Notes: generated from the sequence alone by a model not told the origin. 64,000 nt of DNA from Rosa chinensis (GCF_002994745.2 NC_037088.1:60530397-60594396), one strand, 5' to 3'. Counted from the first letter of the stretch, positions 46,501 through 58,023 are shown. Program-made: numbers and translations.

Positions 46501-48719
46501 TACTAATGTGGGTCATTATTAAACTCTTAGGGGATTTTCAGGTTAGAAACTTTTGTTTTAAAAATAAACTATTATTGAGTGGTTCATACTGGTGAATGAT
46601 CTAGTGATTCCAGTATATGATTAAAGTATATGGGATTAAAAGTTTGATGTAATTGGGTTAAGAGTTTTGTTCCTCGACAGCATTTTCCTAGCACAACTAT
46701 TCGTACCGAGTGTGACAACAAAATTTCCATCATGGAAGTACACTAACAGCTCATAATTGAATGAGTATACGGATTTGAGCACCTCATTATCTCTCCAATT
46801 CTCTTCTGAATTATGAATAGTTTTTAATGTAGGAGTTCTACACTTCCCAATAGTTTTTAATTTAAGTGTCTACCACTCATGTGTGCAGTAGGAAGTATGT
46901 AGTTTTAATGCAACTAGTAGTTAGCTGTTGGGATCTACAAGTGAGATCAGTTTAAACCACATCAATTGCTAATTTTGCTGAAATTTCGCCTTTACCAAAA
47001 AGCCATATTGGATTTAGCAGATGACATATGGAGGCAAGGTGAGATGTCCTATGGGGTGGGTTGGAAAGCTGCATATGCTTTTCGGAAATAAATATATATC
47101 AATTTCTTTAATGATGCTACTTTCCTTCTCTCAAGAAGACCATATTTTCATATGCTTTTCAGGACCTTCAGAAAGGACTGGATCTTGGTTTGGTATCTCC
47201 AGAGGTATTACAGAACTTCTTTGATCTGCAGCAATATCCTCTTGTTTCGGAACTTACTCAACGGTTCCAGGTCAGGTTTAAAACCTTTACACTTTTGTTA
47301 GAGTATGAATTTCATGTTATATTTCTATTTGGAAAGTTGAAGATAAATTGATGTGATTGAAGCTACATCTGAAGGGGCACATCAGTTGATCATGGCTCAT
47401 TTTAGTGCAGGGTTTCAGGGAAAGATTGTTGGTAGATCCCAAATTCTTGCATAGATTAGCTATAGAAGAATCTATATCAATAACTACTACTCTAATAGCA
47501 CAATATGAGAGGCGTAAAGAAAATTTCTTTGAGGAGCTGGACTACGTGATTACGGATACTTTAAGGGGGATTGTTGTTGATTTCTTTACAGTGTGGCTTC
47601 CTGCTCCGACGTTGTCGTTCCTTTCATATGCTGATGAAATGAATGCGCCTGATAGCATGGATGCTATTAAAGGTCTCCTTGGGTCCATTCCAGACAATGC
47701 GTTTCAGAAGAGTCTTGTGGGGCAGGATTGGAGTATCAATCATAGACTTGCATCTGTGCTTTTGGGTGGTCTAAAACTAGCTAGTGTTGGATTTATTTCC
47801 AGTATCGGGGCTGTTGCTTCCTCAAATTGTCTGTTTGCAGTTCGCAAATTCATCAATCCAGCTCTGGTTACTAATCAGCAAAAGAAAAGAACTCCAATAC
47901 TCAAAACAGCAATAATCTATGGAGGCTTTCTCGGAACTTCCGCAAATCTCCGTTATCAGGTAAAATGAAGGGATTGTCTTGTTTTCTCTTTTCCGGCAAT
48001 TTAACAAAATAAAAACATGTTTATACATCTTGATCATGTCTTGGTGTTCTTTTGGCATTGACATGAGAATTGAATGCGATGCAGATTATTGCTGGACTAG
48101 TGGAGCATCGACTTTCTGATGAATTTTCTTCTCAAACAATACTTGTAAATATGCTGTCTTTTCTTTCTCGGACAATAAACTCTTATTGGGGAACTCAGGT
48201 TAGAATCATCTTGATACTTTTCCAAGTCGTCTTATGCTGAATTTGATTTCTCCTTTACCTTTTCATGATCAACTATGCCATGGCAACAAAAGTTCATGAG
48301 TAACTCAGGTTCCTATACATGGTTCATTACATTATTGTATTTAGTAATTACATATGGTATTTGCTCAACTCTTCAGAGAATAGAAAGTAGCTACTAATGG
48401 TATACTGCTGGTTTATGTGAAACTTTCATTACATCTGTAAATCTTTTTCCATTTGTGACATTGGTGATTTACAAAACCACATCTTCTATATGAAGCCTCG
48501 TTGCATGACAATAACTAAGATGCAGTTTGTTGCATGATATTGGTTTTTAACATTTCCTCTTATCTACTGCAGCAATGGATTGATCTTGCTCGCTTCACTG
48601 GACTGCAAGCTTCGAAGAGTGAACCTTCCATTTACCAAACACCGGATTCTACTATCCTGGTTGCATTGGAATGTAACAACACAGAGGAAACAAGTGTAGA
48701 CGATATACAAAACAAATGA
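43539..48719 (+). CDS. RETICULATA-RELATED chloroplast protein (ChaN-like plus DUF3411)
   Basis: These are chloroplast membrane proteins needed for normal leaf mesophyll and plastid development; the biochemical role is not settled. Seven exons: 43539-44233, 44344-44473, 44704-45234, 47163-47270, 47411-47959, 48085-48198 and 48573-48719, encoding 757 aa. The first about 110 residues form a basic, Ser/Arg-rich transit peptide with a hydrophobic thylakoid-type stretch ([12 protein letters not shown]). Residues about 170-430 are ChaN-like (haem-binding lipoprotein fold; [36 protein letters not shown]). The C-terminal part is the DUF3411 domain with several hydrophobic helices ([17 protein letters not shown]-type repeats). 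Two-domain architecture matches At3g56140/At2g40400. Intron 3 is about 1.9 kb because of a transposon at 45302-46496. Confidence 0.92.
45797..45843. repeat. Two-unit minisatellite inside the intronic transposon
   Basis: The phrase GTTTATGGGTCTGTGCGTCT occurs twice in tandem at about a 24-base spacing, with looser relatives through 45740-45930. Confidence 0.8.
46174..46284 (+). pseudogene. Residual transposase N-terminus (36 aa) in the intronic transposon
   Basis: A Ser/Pro/Thr-rich start ([14 protein letters not shown]) follows an AG acceptor-like site at 46169 and stops after 36 residues. hAT transposases commonly begin with such a low-complexity leader before the BED finger. Here the finger and catalytic region are gone, so this is an internal-deletion remnant. 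The assignment is an inference. Confidence 0.35.
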
Positions 48720-49215
48720 GGTGATATCCCTCTTTATACTTTCATACTAATTTGCAGATTATTCTAAAAGATGCTGGCACAGATGACAGATCTCAAAGAA
48801 ATGGGTTTTGGACCTTAGCTTTACATATATCACTTCCATTACCCAAATGTAAATTGTTTAATGTAAGTGAAACAGTTCTTGCAATTTTGGTAATCATAAA
48901 GAGTGTATTCTTGATTTGAATTCTTGGTATTTGAGCAAATTTCTCAGTCTTGTTCGGTCTATAGGGAGGTAGGACTTGCATGGAAAAGAATGGAGAACTC
49001 TTAATGAATTCAATTTCACACAAGAAAAAGAAAAAAGAAAAAAAAAAACTGTTCTGTTTCTTTTCACAGGAAATTTACAAAGGCCACTCTTAAATAACAA
49101 GAGAAACCAATCAACGAAAGAACGAAACAACAGAAAAATCCCCAACCATGTCATATAAAGAAGAATGAAAGGGTAAAGAAAGAGAACACGAAAAGGAAGA
49201 GTGAAATTCTAAACC
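48720..49215. other. Convergent intergenic region
   Basis: This is the space between the stop codons of the RETICULATA-RELATED gene and the CHX gene, and probably holds both 3' UTRs. An A-rich run lies at about 49022-49048. No gene is seen. Confidence 0.5.
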
Positions 49216-52000
49216 CTATTTCCTATCATTTTCATTCACTGTAATTGTCCATGATCCTCTCATTTGTTCTACTGGGACATCATGAATTAGCGGTTGTTTA
49301 TCAACAGGTTTTGCAGTCCGACTAATTGGTTTTCCTGATATTCTCTGTTGTTGCACGACTAGTACCGAAAGTGAGCACTGAAAATCCGCCGAAGAAAGCA
49401 TATCGCCAATGATACCAAGCTCTGGGCACTCACTCCAGTCACCAATCCCCGAAAGAAGCGGGGAGTCCTGATGATGCATCCCCACCAACATCAAATCAAA
49501 GCAATCTACCATTGAGCTGATGACAGAAGACAGCTTCGCTCCATCTTTTACCACTTCTTCCACCACAACAAACCGCTCATTTCCTGCATTAGCTCGCCTG
49601 TATTCTTCAAGCAAGTCACTGTCCTGCTTCCTCTCTTTACAATTTTCTTCTCCAAAGAGAAGAAACCGTGCAACTGTTAAGTCCACATTTGGATGACTCG
49701 ACATGCGAGAGCCATAGGCTAGTGCCTCTGCATCGTCTACACCACCTAAGAAGATCACAGCAACATGGAATATAAACTGGCTGTTAAGAACTGATACGGA
49801 ACCGCCTAGGATTCCCCGATCAATGAGGATTCCGACTGAGCAAGGTGCCTTTTCAATTACATTGATGTTCAGGGACTGGTGAGCTCTGTTCACTAACCCA
49901 ATGGTGCCATCTATTGCATAATGCTTGTGAAACGGCAGGATCACAATGTGTGCCTTCTTCTCAAATGCTATCCTTACAATGTCTTCGTGCATTGTTGGAT
50001 AATGTGAGATGGAAGTGAATGGTTGGAGGCTGGCGCGCCGTTCATTGTACTCGGCATACTGACTCAAGCCTTTGATAATTTTGTTGGAGTTGGATGTGCT
50101 GCTGTTAACGCTGGTGTTTAGATTGACATTGGGGTGGTGTGCTATGAGAACAGGGGTGATTCGTCCCACAAGCTCGACGAGGATGAGGGCAATTACTGCA
50201 ACAGGGTTCTCTTCTGTTGCATTTGATACTTCTAGGACGTTTACCATTGTGGGAATGTTATCCTGGGAGTGGATGCAGGCCATGATTCGGAGCTCTGTCT
50301 CGCGCTTCAAATGCTGGATTGTACTTCTTTTGGTAGCTGAGAATTTATTTGAGGGATCATAGAGAATTTTTATCAAGGGTGTCACAACAGCTGTTATCGC
50401 TACTACATAGATCACAGCCAGGGCATATTCTTGATCGCTCAGCAGCTGCAAATTAAAGAGATTCACCATATCATTCAACGTTAGCATTCATGAAAATCCG
50501 ATACAAAAACCAGCCAAATTATATAATCAGTGGCATATCCCAGAGCAGCTTCAATCTTTGAAGGAAAACATCTGCTGCTTAAGCATTCAAGGAAGCACTT
50601 GAAAAAAAAAAGAGAGAGAGAACTAAATTTGATAGAGACTTGAACCTTGGTTTGCTTCCAAATGTTGAACATCATAAGCTCAGTGATGCCTTTTGCGTTG
50701 AGAATAAGCCCGAGCACAAAAGCTTCACGTATAGTCTGTTCATAATAGCAGGCTGGCAACATTACTGCTCCAATCTTGACCACGCTAGCGAAGAGAAAAA
50801 CAACCCCGAGAACCCACGAAGACCGAGGATCAATCGTGTAGATGTTTGTTTTCAGCCCCGTGACAGCAAGGTATGTTGGGTAGAATAGTCCCGTAGCAAG
50901 AGTATCCACCTTGGCCACCACAGCTGAGCCTAAAGGAGGTCCGGCAGGTATTGTAAAGCCAAACGCTAGCGGCCCCAATACGTAATGCTGGCTTGAGATC
51001 TCACTAAGAAATGCAAACACAAGCACAAGAACGAAAATGATGAAAATATGCGACTCCCTGACAGATTTTCTTTCCTGTGCCTGGTTTCGTATCCACATCA
51101 TGATTGGCCTGGCCACAAGGAGAATGACCAACACAAGAACCGCTGCTTGTAGTACTGCGAGCCATGGTATTATTGAATTTTTGGTCCTCTTATCACTTAT
51201 TGCAATAGCAATCGCACTCATCGTTATGCCAATAGCATCACTAAATATTGCCGTTGAGACCGCCGTGCGGCCAATGTCAGTGTTCAAAATCTTGAGCTCG
51301 GTAAGTAGACAACCAATAACAGCGGAGCTTGTCAAAGCTTGCGTAGCAGATAAGAAGGGGAGTGAGTTCCGAAGCGACCTGTCCAATTTGGGGACATAGC
51401 GCATCAAGAGGAAGGTTAGTCCCTGAGGGAGTATCAATGTGCAAAGGAACATTGATGTTCCAATGGCCAAGCACTTCCGTTGGGGACGCACAATTCCTTC
51501 AGCATCCATCTTCACTCCCATCGAAAATAGGAAGAATGTGAGGCCCCATGTTGCAAGTGTTTCGAGCACTATGATGCCTTTTACAGGGAAAAGGATGTCC
51601 GAGATTTTCTTGAGATTCCCCAGAAGTGATGGACCGAATACCATACCACTCTGCAGGCACACATTATATTTGTTCAAATTTCACAAGGCATTGCCGGGTA
51701 CGTAATTTGCATTGATTTCATTTTTTTACAAAGGAACATGACGGTTTTTTCCTGTTAATTCATGGTATTTACAATTTAGAGATTGAAAACGAAGCTTACA
51801 AATATGTTAGAAACGATGCTGGATTGTCCTATTTGTCGGAGCAAAAGATTGACGAAGTTAGAGAGTAATGCAACTACAGATAACTGCACCAGAAGAAGAG
51901 AAGTGGAGGAATCCAGGGGGTTTTTGCCGCTCCAAAAACCCTTGACGTTGATGGTGTTGTGTGGATTGTGACACACCACCGTTACATTATCTATTGACAT
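49216..52000 (-). CDS. Cation/H+ exchanger (CHX family, CPA2), three exons
   Basis: CHX proteins are monovalent cation (mainly K+)/proton exchangers of endomembranes and plasma membrane. Exons: 52000-51800, 51650-50646 and 50445-49216, encoding 811 aa, close to the usual 780-870. The N-terminal about 420 residues contain the twelve or so hydrophobic helices of the Na+/H+ exchanger domain, including GMVFGPSLLGN, GVKMD, the long hydrophobic LAVLQAAVLVLVILLVARP and ILNAKGITELMMFN. The C-terminal half is the soluble regulatory domain (VALILVELVGRITPVLIAH, IVILPFHKH, CSVGILIDRG, HVAVIFLGGVDDAEALAYG), as in plant CHX proteins. The start MSIDNVTVVCHNP is the first ATG of exon 1. I favour the CHX27/28-type branch from the leader, with low certainty. 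It converges on the RETICULATA-RELATED gene. Confidence 0.9.
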
Positions 52001-52991
52001 TTCTCGCCTGTGCTGCCGAGGGAGAAGAAATAAGAAACAAGAAAACAAGAAAACAAGAACACGAACACGAACACGAACACGACACGAAAATTAGATGAAA
52101 TGCGACACCCTACCAGCTACCACACACACTCGCAGAGACAAAATGAGCGGTCAAGCTGGTATTTTGGAAACTTCTATACTATTGACGCTTGTTCATAGAT
52201 TTATAATTACATGGACTTCATCATCCATCTAGGCTAAAAATTTGGAACATCTAATTAAATTCGAGCAGTGAGAAAAGTGCGGCGACCACAGACCACAGTC
52301 AACCTCTGGTGACTTCCAAATCATCCGTAGTGATAGACTTCATACAGTCTGCAGAATCATTTTCCTGACTTGAGCTGGAAACGGTTGGGAACTTGGGATA
52401 GCTCTAAATGCTTTGTTACATACTTCATAGAGATAACCCTAAAAATAAGACGGAAAACACTATCGATTAGAACTCGCACTCATCAGATAAGGTTCTATTT
52501 TCATTGAAATATATCATTTATGTATTGAATTTTCAACCGTCAAATTTAATAAAATAATAAAAACAATATGGTAGAATATATTTTTCTTAACTTTAATCCA
52601 AATGAAATTGTATCGCTGTTCATGTACGACGACTCGCTTACAATGATGTGGACTCTATACTTGTGGATCTAATGTTTTTGTTAGAGATTGTCTTATATCT
52701 AAGGATTTATTATTTTTTTCAAAATTATTGAAATTTTCTTAATTTAACTTTATTGTTGAGAAATATTCAAAATATCTTTGCAACTAATACTTCAATAAGT
52801 CTCATGTTTCATAGTTTTCAACTAAACTAAAATTACGAAACTTGCTTATATAGTTTGCGTCGCCAACAAGTGTCTCTCATGATTAATATAATGATTTATT
52901 CTACGGTTCATTAATATGCCAACACATAATACTAGTAAATCAATCTGATATAGAAATAGATTAATCTTGAGTTAATCTACAATCGAAAGTT

Positions 52992-53079
52992 GGTCTGCTG
53001 GTATACCTAATGAGAACAATTCTTACATACGGCAGTGGTTTGCTGGTATACCTAATAAGAAAAATTCTTACATACGGCA
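52992..53079. repeat. Tandem duplication, two 43-bp units in the ERD15 promoter
   Basis: Units 52992-53034 and 53037-53079 share GCTGGTATACCTAAT and TTCTTACATACGGCA and differ at three positions. They lie immediately upstream of the first CCACGTGG box. Confidence 0.9.
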
Positions 53080-53085
53080 ACCGCA

Positions 53086-53219
53086 CCACGTGGTAGTACG
53101 GCTGCTCAATCAGAACCCACCAAAAATTTCTTTCATTCCGAAACTGCCTCTACTTTTTAAAGTGAAATATCCAAAATATCATCTACTAAAGATCTGATTG
53201 ATCAGTCCATACCACGTGT
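53086..53219. promoter_or_regulatory. Two ABRE/G-box elements upstream of ERD15
   Basis: CCACGTGG at 53086-53093 and CCACGTGT at 53212-53219 lie about 430 and 300 bases upstream of the TATA box. Such boxes bind ABA-responsive bZIP factors, which would fit the ABA and dehydration response known for ERD15. Confidence 0.6.
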
Positions 53220-53699
53220 TCCTTGCGTCTAGCCCGTATACCGTATGCAAGACTTTCTCTACCTAATAATTCAGTGTATATTTGATGTTTCATATCACTT
53301 TCCCAATGATGTCATATTTTATCCTCTCATTATCCGAGTCATAAGGATAAGACTATAGCGCCTACCTTATTGTCGTGCCTTGAATACAGTAGGCTGTGTC
53401 TGCCCACAATCATAAAAATAAAAAACATTGGGCCAGGTGGGCCCCCACAATTCGCAAAACCGGCCACATTTCTTCCTTGCGCTTCGAGCCAAATTTACCA
53501 CTTTATCCTTTTAGGTTCCCTATTTATAAAAACCCAGAACCGGATGAGATATTTCACATTATCCTCCTCTTCGGCTCACCTTGTTCTTCTTCTACAGTTC
53601 TACTTGAGGTTTTTACTCTCAAAGATTCTCACTTTTTAAGTTTTTCGTGGATTTTTAGTGATACCCAGATTAGATCTTTTGATCCGCAGTTTTTCAACC

Positions 53700-54241
53700 A
53701 TGGACGTCATTTCCCGGCAGCACCCGCAGTCGACTCTGAACCCGAACGCTCCGATGTTCGTTCCGTCGGCTTATCGGACGGTGGAGGACTTCTCCGCCGA
53801 GTGGTGGGCCCTGGTTCAGTCCTCCCCTTGGTTCCGCGACTACTGGCTCCAGGAGAACTTCCAGGATCCCCAGAATGACCCCTTCTTTTCCGATATTCCC
53901 GACGACTCCGACTACATCGACGACCTCTTCGACGAGGAACACTACCCCACCGCCACCAACAACAACGCACAACGTAAGTATATTGGGTTTGTTTTACTGA
54001 GTCGACTCGGCCGAGTCACCGATCTAACTCGGTTCTTTCTTTCTTTGTTTGTTTTGTCTTAGCGGAGGTGGTGGAGGAGGAAGAAGAGGAGGAGAAAGAC
54101 TATCACAAGGAGCTGGTTTCGTTGGGACTGTTGAAGTGGCCGAAGGGTCGAGCTGTGGCGAAGGCGCCGAGGTTTATAGAGAAAGCTCCGAAGATTGTGA
54201 ATGTCAAAGTGAGTCCCAGGGCGATTCAGCAGCCGAGGTAG
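53700..54241 (+). CDS. ERD15: ERD15-type protein (PAM2-motif, dehydration responsive)
   Basis: ERD15 is a small, acidic regulator of ABA and stress signalling that binds poly(A)-binding protein through a PAM2 motif. Exons 53700-53973 and 54063-54241 encode 150 aa. The PAM2-like core [13 protein letters not shown] is near residues 13-25, followed by the family signature VEDFSAEWW and [14 protein letters not shown]. The middle is very acidic ([13 protein letters not shown], then a run of Glu), and the C-terminus ends with the conserved AIQQPR. Length and two-exon structure fit the family. A TATA box lies about 170 bases upstream of the ATG and ABRE boxes further out. Confidence 0.95.
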
Positions 54242-54514
54242 ACCGAGTTCAGCGACTCTTTTGACTCACCCGGTTTTGTAAATACTATGCAATGATTTTA
54301 GCTTTCGGATCTTTGTAGTTCTTGTAATTTGCAGCCCTTGTACTTTGTGTTTGAGCAATAAAGATAACTAATTTCCGATCATGTTTGATTCGATGAGTGA
54401 AAGAAAGATGACAGCTTTTTATTGTAACTCATAGCTAGAAATTGAATTACACAAAAATTTGAAGTGATCTATACCACACTAGGTAGCAGGTGCTTAGATA
54501 GAAAACTAAATCAT

Positions 54515-55248
54515 TCAAGAAGTTGCTTCGTCTTCTTGGCCCCAAGGGATTGCGTTCTTCTTAATCTTCTGAAGAGCTCTGATGACTTGTTCTGTGGTAA
54601 CATTACCAGTCACAATCACCTTGTTCAGCTCTGTGTCCACATTATATGTTTCGATATCTGCGAGGCAAATCAAAACAAGGGTTTTGAGTAATTTACAAAA
54701 TAAGGGATTAGATTAGATGGATGGAGAATGAATGAGATATAGTTGGATGATTTACCTTCGATCTTCTTGATGGCCTTCAGGATTTTCTTGATGCATTCCT
54801 CACAGTGCAAGCCCACCTTCAATTCCACAACCTAAATGCACCAAAAATTTATGCAATCAATATGAGAAGTCGATAGTAATAAGTGCCAAGATTGTTCTTA
54901 CATTTCCCATTCGAGTTTGATAGATATTTGAGGAACAATGGACACCTCTCAACTGTGAGAAGAGTAGGATTTGAGGAAGGGTTTTGTTCTAATATCATAT
55001 AGTGAATCCCAATTGACACATATTAATAATAAACAGTGGTGAGTGAGTGATTGATTGAGGGTATTGGATTCTTTCCGTGATTGGTGGGAATTGGCTTCAA
55101 CTTTTTCTTTGTAAAGGTCCTTTATTCTTGATTACTGACCTCAGAGCAACTAGCCTCCGCAGAAACCATGAAGCTGCAGGGTTTGGCTGAGACAGAGATT
55201 GAGAATGTAATTGTTTTTTACCTGCTCATTCGTCAAATGAGGGCCCAT
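54515..55248 (-). CDS. Small heavy-metal-associated (HMA) domain protein, 81 aa
   Basis: A soluble HMA (ferredoxin-fold) protein that probably binds copper or another soft metal as a chaperone. Exons: 55248-55222 (only nine codons, MGPHLTNEQ), 54831-54756 and 54657-54515. The metal-binding loop reads GLHCEECIKKI (CxxC present, the usual Met before it replaced by Leu-His), followed by the helix and strands IETYNVDTELNKVIVTGNVT and a final helix QVIRALQKIKK. It ends EDEATS, so there is no CaaX box and it is not an isoprenylated HIPP. The tiny first exon is supported by a good donor and in-frame junction, but should be checked with transcripts. Convergent with ERD15. Confidence 0.82.
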
Positions 55249-55489
55249 AGTTTGAAAGATGATTGAAAATTTCATATTCTATTCAGACAAAGAAATCTGT
55301 AACACAGAACAATAACACAAAGAAAATGTTCCCATCTTTTCTGGTAATTACCAGTTCATACTTTTTCTTTTTGGGTCAAATATCAAGTATCCCCACTCAG
55401 TATTTTATTCGATGATAAATATCCCCACTTTACACCCTTTTGTTGTCTCCCACTGTTATAAAGCTAAGCCAAAGGTCAAACCTATTATA
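55249..55489. other. Upstream region of the HMA gene
   Basis: Short AT-rich stretch between the HMA start codon and the Mutator-like element; no feature seen beyond the promoter it must contain. Confidence 0.4.
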
Positions 55490-56299
55490 TTAAGCAAAGG
55501 GTCCTTGACCAAAAGTCCAAAAATGAACTAAAGTTATCCCACTTATCCCAATAATAAAATTTTTTTTTCACTAACCCAATTTAAATTAAAATGACTATTC
55601 TGCCCTCTTCCTAATTAAATAATTACTCTCCTCCCTTTGATCTCTCTCTTCTCTCTGTCTCTCTCCAGACTCTCCGCTTCTCTCTCTCTCTCTCTCTCTC
55701 TCTGCCATGGCAGATCTGGAACCGGAGGACGAAGCCCACCTCTTCTTCTTACCCTCCCCGCCCAACCCGGCCCTTGGCCTCTGCGTATGCCAGCTCGTAC
55801 CAGATCGAGCTCCTCGATGAGTTGTCGAAGCGGTGCAGCGTCGTCCATGACGGCTCTATTTACCGCTACGGCGATTTGAGTTCGAGCTCCGCTGTGAAGA
55901 CTCACCAAAATCCATGGCCTCTTGCTGGGGAAGCTCAGCCCCTTGGCACGGTTACTCTTGGTCTCGAATTTCATCAGCATCTGAAAATCCACACAATTTC
56001 AAAATCAACCAAAGCGGACTAAAATTCAACAATCCGATTACTACGATTCGTTTTAGATTTGGCAATGCGAAATGTCGATCGGTGAGGAGGAGGAGGTATG
56101 AGATTTGGTAATGTAGAGCAATCGGACGAATCGACACTGTAGTTGCTTTTGTAAAGTATTTTTTACCATAATTGTTTTATTGGCACTCATGGGTAATACA
56201 GCTTTTATTTGTAAATTCTAGTTGCCGAGTTTTTTTTTTTTTTTTTTTTTGTAAATGTGGGCAGAAGGCATAGGACGAAAAAAAACGTTTTATTATCTT

Positions 56300-56716
56300 T
56301 TAATAGACGTCTACTGGAGGGCAATAGACATTTTGAATTGATGTAATCTCCTTGTTTTTTTCTATAATTAAAGTTTTATGTGTCTAAATTTAGGGAGATT
56401 AGTTTCTATTCTGGCCACTGAAAGTTCTATTGGGGCAATAAACATCTATTAAAGCGTGTATTGGGGGTAATAGACATCTATTGAGGGGCAATAGACGTCT
56501 ATTGGGGGGGCAATACATGGCTGATAGTCGTCTATTGGGAGAGCAATACATGGTTAATATACGTCTATTGGGAGGAAATACATGCTTGATAGTCGTCTAA
56601 TGCCCCTTTATTGAGGGGCAATAGACGTCTATTGGGGGGCAATACATGGCTGATAGTCATCTATTGGGGGGCAATAGATGTCTATTAGGGGGCAATAGAC
56701 GTCTATTGGGGGCAAA
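56300..56716. repeat. Array built on the palindrome AATAGACGTCTATT
   Basis: At least eight variants of GGGGCAATAGACGTCTATTG alternate with GCAATACATGGCTGATAGTC through this stretch inside the Mutator-like element. The 14-base core is its own reverse complement and contains ACGT. Confidence 0.85.
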
Positions 56717-56746
56717 AAAACTTTCTGGTGGGTGGTAGCTGGTGAT

Positions 56747-56792
56747 CGGAATCCGGTGATCCGGTCACAGGTGACCGGATCACCGGATTCCG
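56747..56792. repeat. Perfect 22-bp inverted repeat with 2-base loop
   Basis: Arms at 56747-56768 and 56771-56792 are exact reverse complements (outer CGGAATCCGG, inner CCGGTCAC) separated only by AG. The stem is GC-rich and could form a very stable cruciform or RNA hairpin. Confidence 0.97.
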
Positions 56793-57298
56793 GCGAAGTC
56801 CCCTATGGTTTCTCTCTCTCTCTCTCTCTCTAAGTAACAAAGGTGAGGGTAAAATGGTATTAAAAAATAATAAAAACAAAAAAAAAATCTTAATGGGGTA
56901 TTAGGGAAGACCTCCTTAGAGTGTTTTGGATAAGAGGGAATTAAAAAAACTTAGTGGGGTAAGTGGGAAAAAAATCTCTAAAAATGGTGTAAATGGACAA
57001 AAACCCTTAAGCAAATTCTTACTTCCCATTGCTAAATTGTTGAAAATCCTATTATGCCCTTTGTTAATTGAATTGTTCAGTAAATAAAAATTATATTATG
57101 AGACTAAGATAGTAAGTAAATCAAATAAGTTATTTTTTCAAGAAATAATAGCCAAAAAATAAGGGAAAAATGCCACGTTTTGAACCTTCAAATTTTTTTC
57201 TCTTTTTTATTTTCTTAAAATTTCACTTTTTAAAAATAAAATAAAAAATCCACTATTTTCCTTTTTTGTTATGAAAGCAAATTGACATGCGCGGCTAA

Positions 57299-57560
57299 GA
57301 GCAAGTTCACCCGTTGGATCACTGGGTCACCTACTATTCACTGTTTTTTAGTGTATATTTTCATTCTCTGGGTCACGAAATACACTGTGCCTGTGACCCA
57401 GGGCACCAAATACACTGTGCAGGTCACCATAGTGACCCAGAACACTGTACAGGGTGACCCAGGGCACGAAATACACTGTGCTCGTGACCCATAGGGTGAA
57501 ATTAACACTAAAAAGCAGTGAATAGTGGGTAACCTGATGACCCAACGGGTGAACTTGCTC
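57299..57560. mobile_element. Tourist-like MITE, 262 bp
   Basis: Terminal inverted repeats GAGCAAGTTCACCCGTTGG match at both ends and are flanked by TAA (57296-57298 and 57561-57563), as for PIF/Harbinger MITEs. The middle is a fold-back made of repeated GTGACCCAGGGCAC and AAATACACTGTGC units. Confidence 0.9.
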
Positions 57561-57779
57561 TAATGGGGAAGAAAGGAGATTCGTGGGTGTCATGAACTCA
57601 TGATGAAAACTGGGGCTGGCAAATTTGGGCCAAACCAACGGAGCCAACCGAATTTCAAACCGGCCCTAACCATGTTGGGCCGCATTCTCGGCCTGTCTTC
57701 TATTGATCAAATCCACAGATAATTGACTTGCAGAAGCTTATAGCCGAAATCACCTAGCCTTATTTCTCCTAAATTTCAA

Positions 57780-58023
57780 CAGATTCACCCAAAAATCTAA
57801 AAACCCCCAAACCATCGAAACCCTAATTCTGGGAAATTGTTGTTTGCTTCACCGAATGCAAGGTAATATTGTTGATTACTAATCCCTATTCTATGTTGTT
57901 GTTCAGTTTTTATTGCCAATTAGTCGCAAGGTAAAGTTTGAAAGGCCGATTTCTAACGATAACTCTCTGTCACTCGTGCAGTACTGTGAAGAAGGTTGTG
58001 TTTCCTCGTCGTCAATCCTTCAG
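57780..58023 (+). other. Probable non-coding 5' exons of the 68-aa protein gene
   Basis: A telo-box (AAACCCTAA, 57818-57826) typical of housekeeping 5' UTRs is followed by a good donor at 57862. A second small exon, 57982-58023, has AG and GT borders. They would splice to an acceptor near 59231, just before the ATG at 59262. This is inferred from splice signals only. Confidence 0.45.

Larger units (their letters stand above)
52001..53699. other. Divergent promoter region of CHX and ERD15
   Basis: No gene. The left part (52020-52090) has CACGAACACGAACACGA micro-repeats in the CHX 5' flank. The middle is AT-rich. The right part is the ERD15 promoter and leader, with a TATA box (TATTTATAAA) at 53521-53530. 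Confidence 0.6.
55499..57006. mobile_element. Mutator-like element with gene-like interior (Pack-MULE candidate), 1508 bp
   Basis: Exact 9-bp flanks TTAAGCAAA lie at 55490-55498 and 57007-57015. The ends are GGGTCCTTGACC and, complemented, GGGTTTTTGTCC, with a looser inverted similarity (CCCACTTAtCCCA against CCCACTTAcCCCA) further in. The interior 55700-56130 is GC-rich and open in more than one frame ([19 protein letters not shown] on plus, and [16 protein letters not shown] in another frame), as expected of captured host exon sequence; its donor gene is not recognised. No transposase is present. Confidence 0.78.

Noticed and set aside
53694..53972. 92-aa Val/Gly-rich minus-strand frame
   Set aside because: Antisense of the acidic ERD15 exon 1.
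55615..55992. 125-aa Arg/Glu-rich minus-strand frame
   Set aside because: Mostly a CT repeat read backwards; several frames are open here and none is recognised, so it was treated as element interior.
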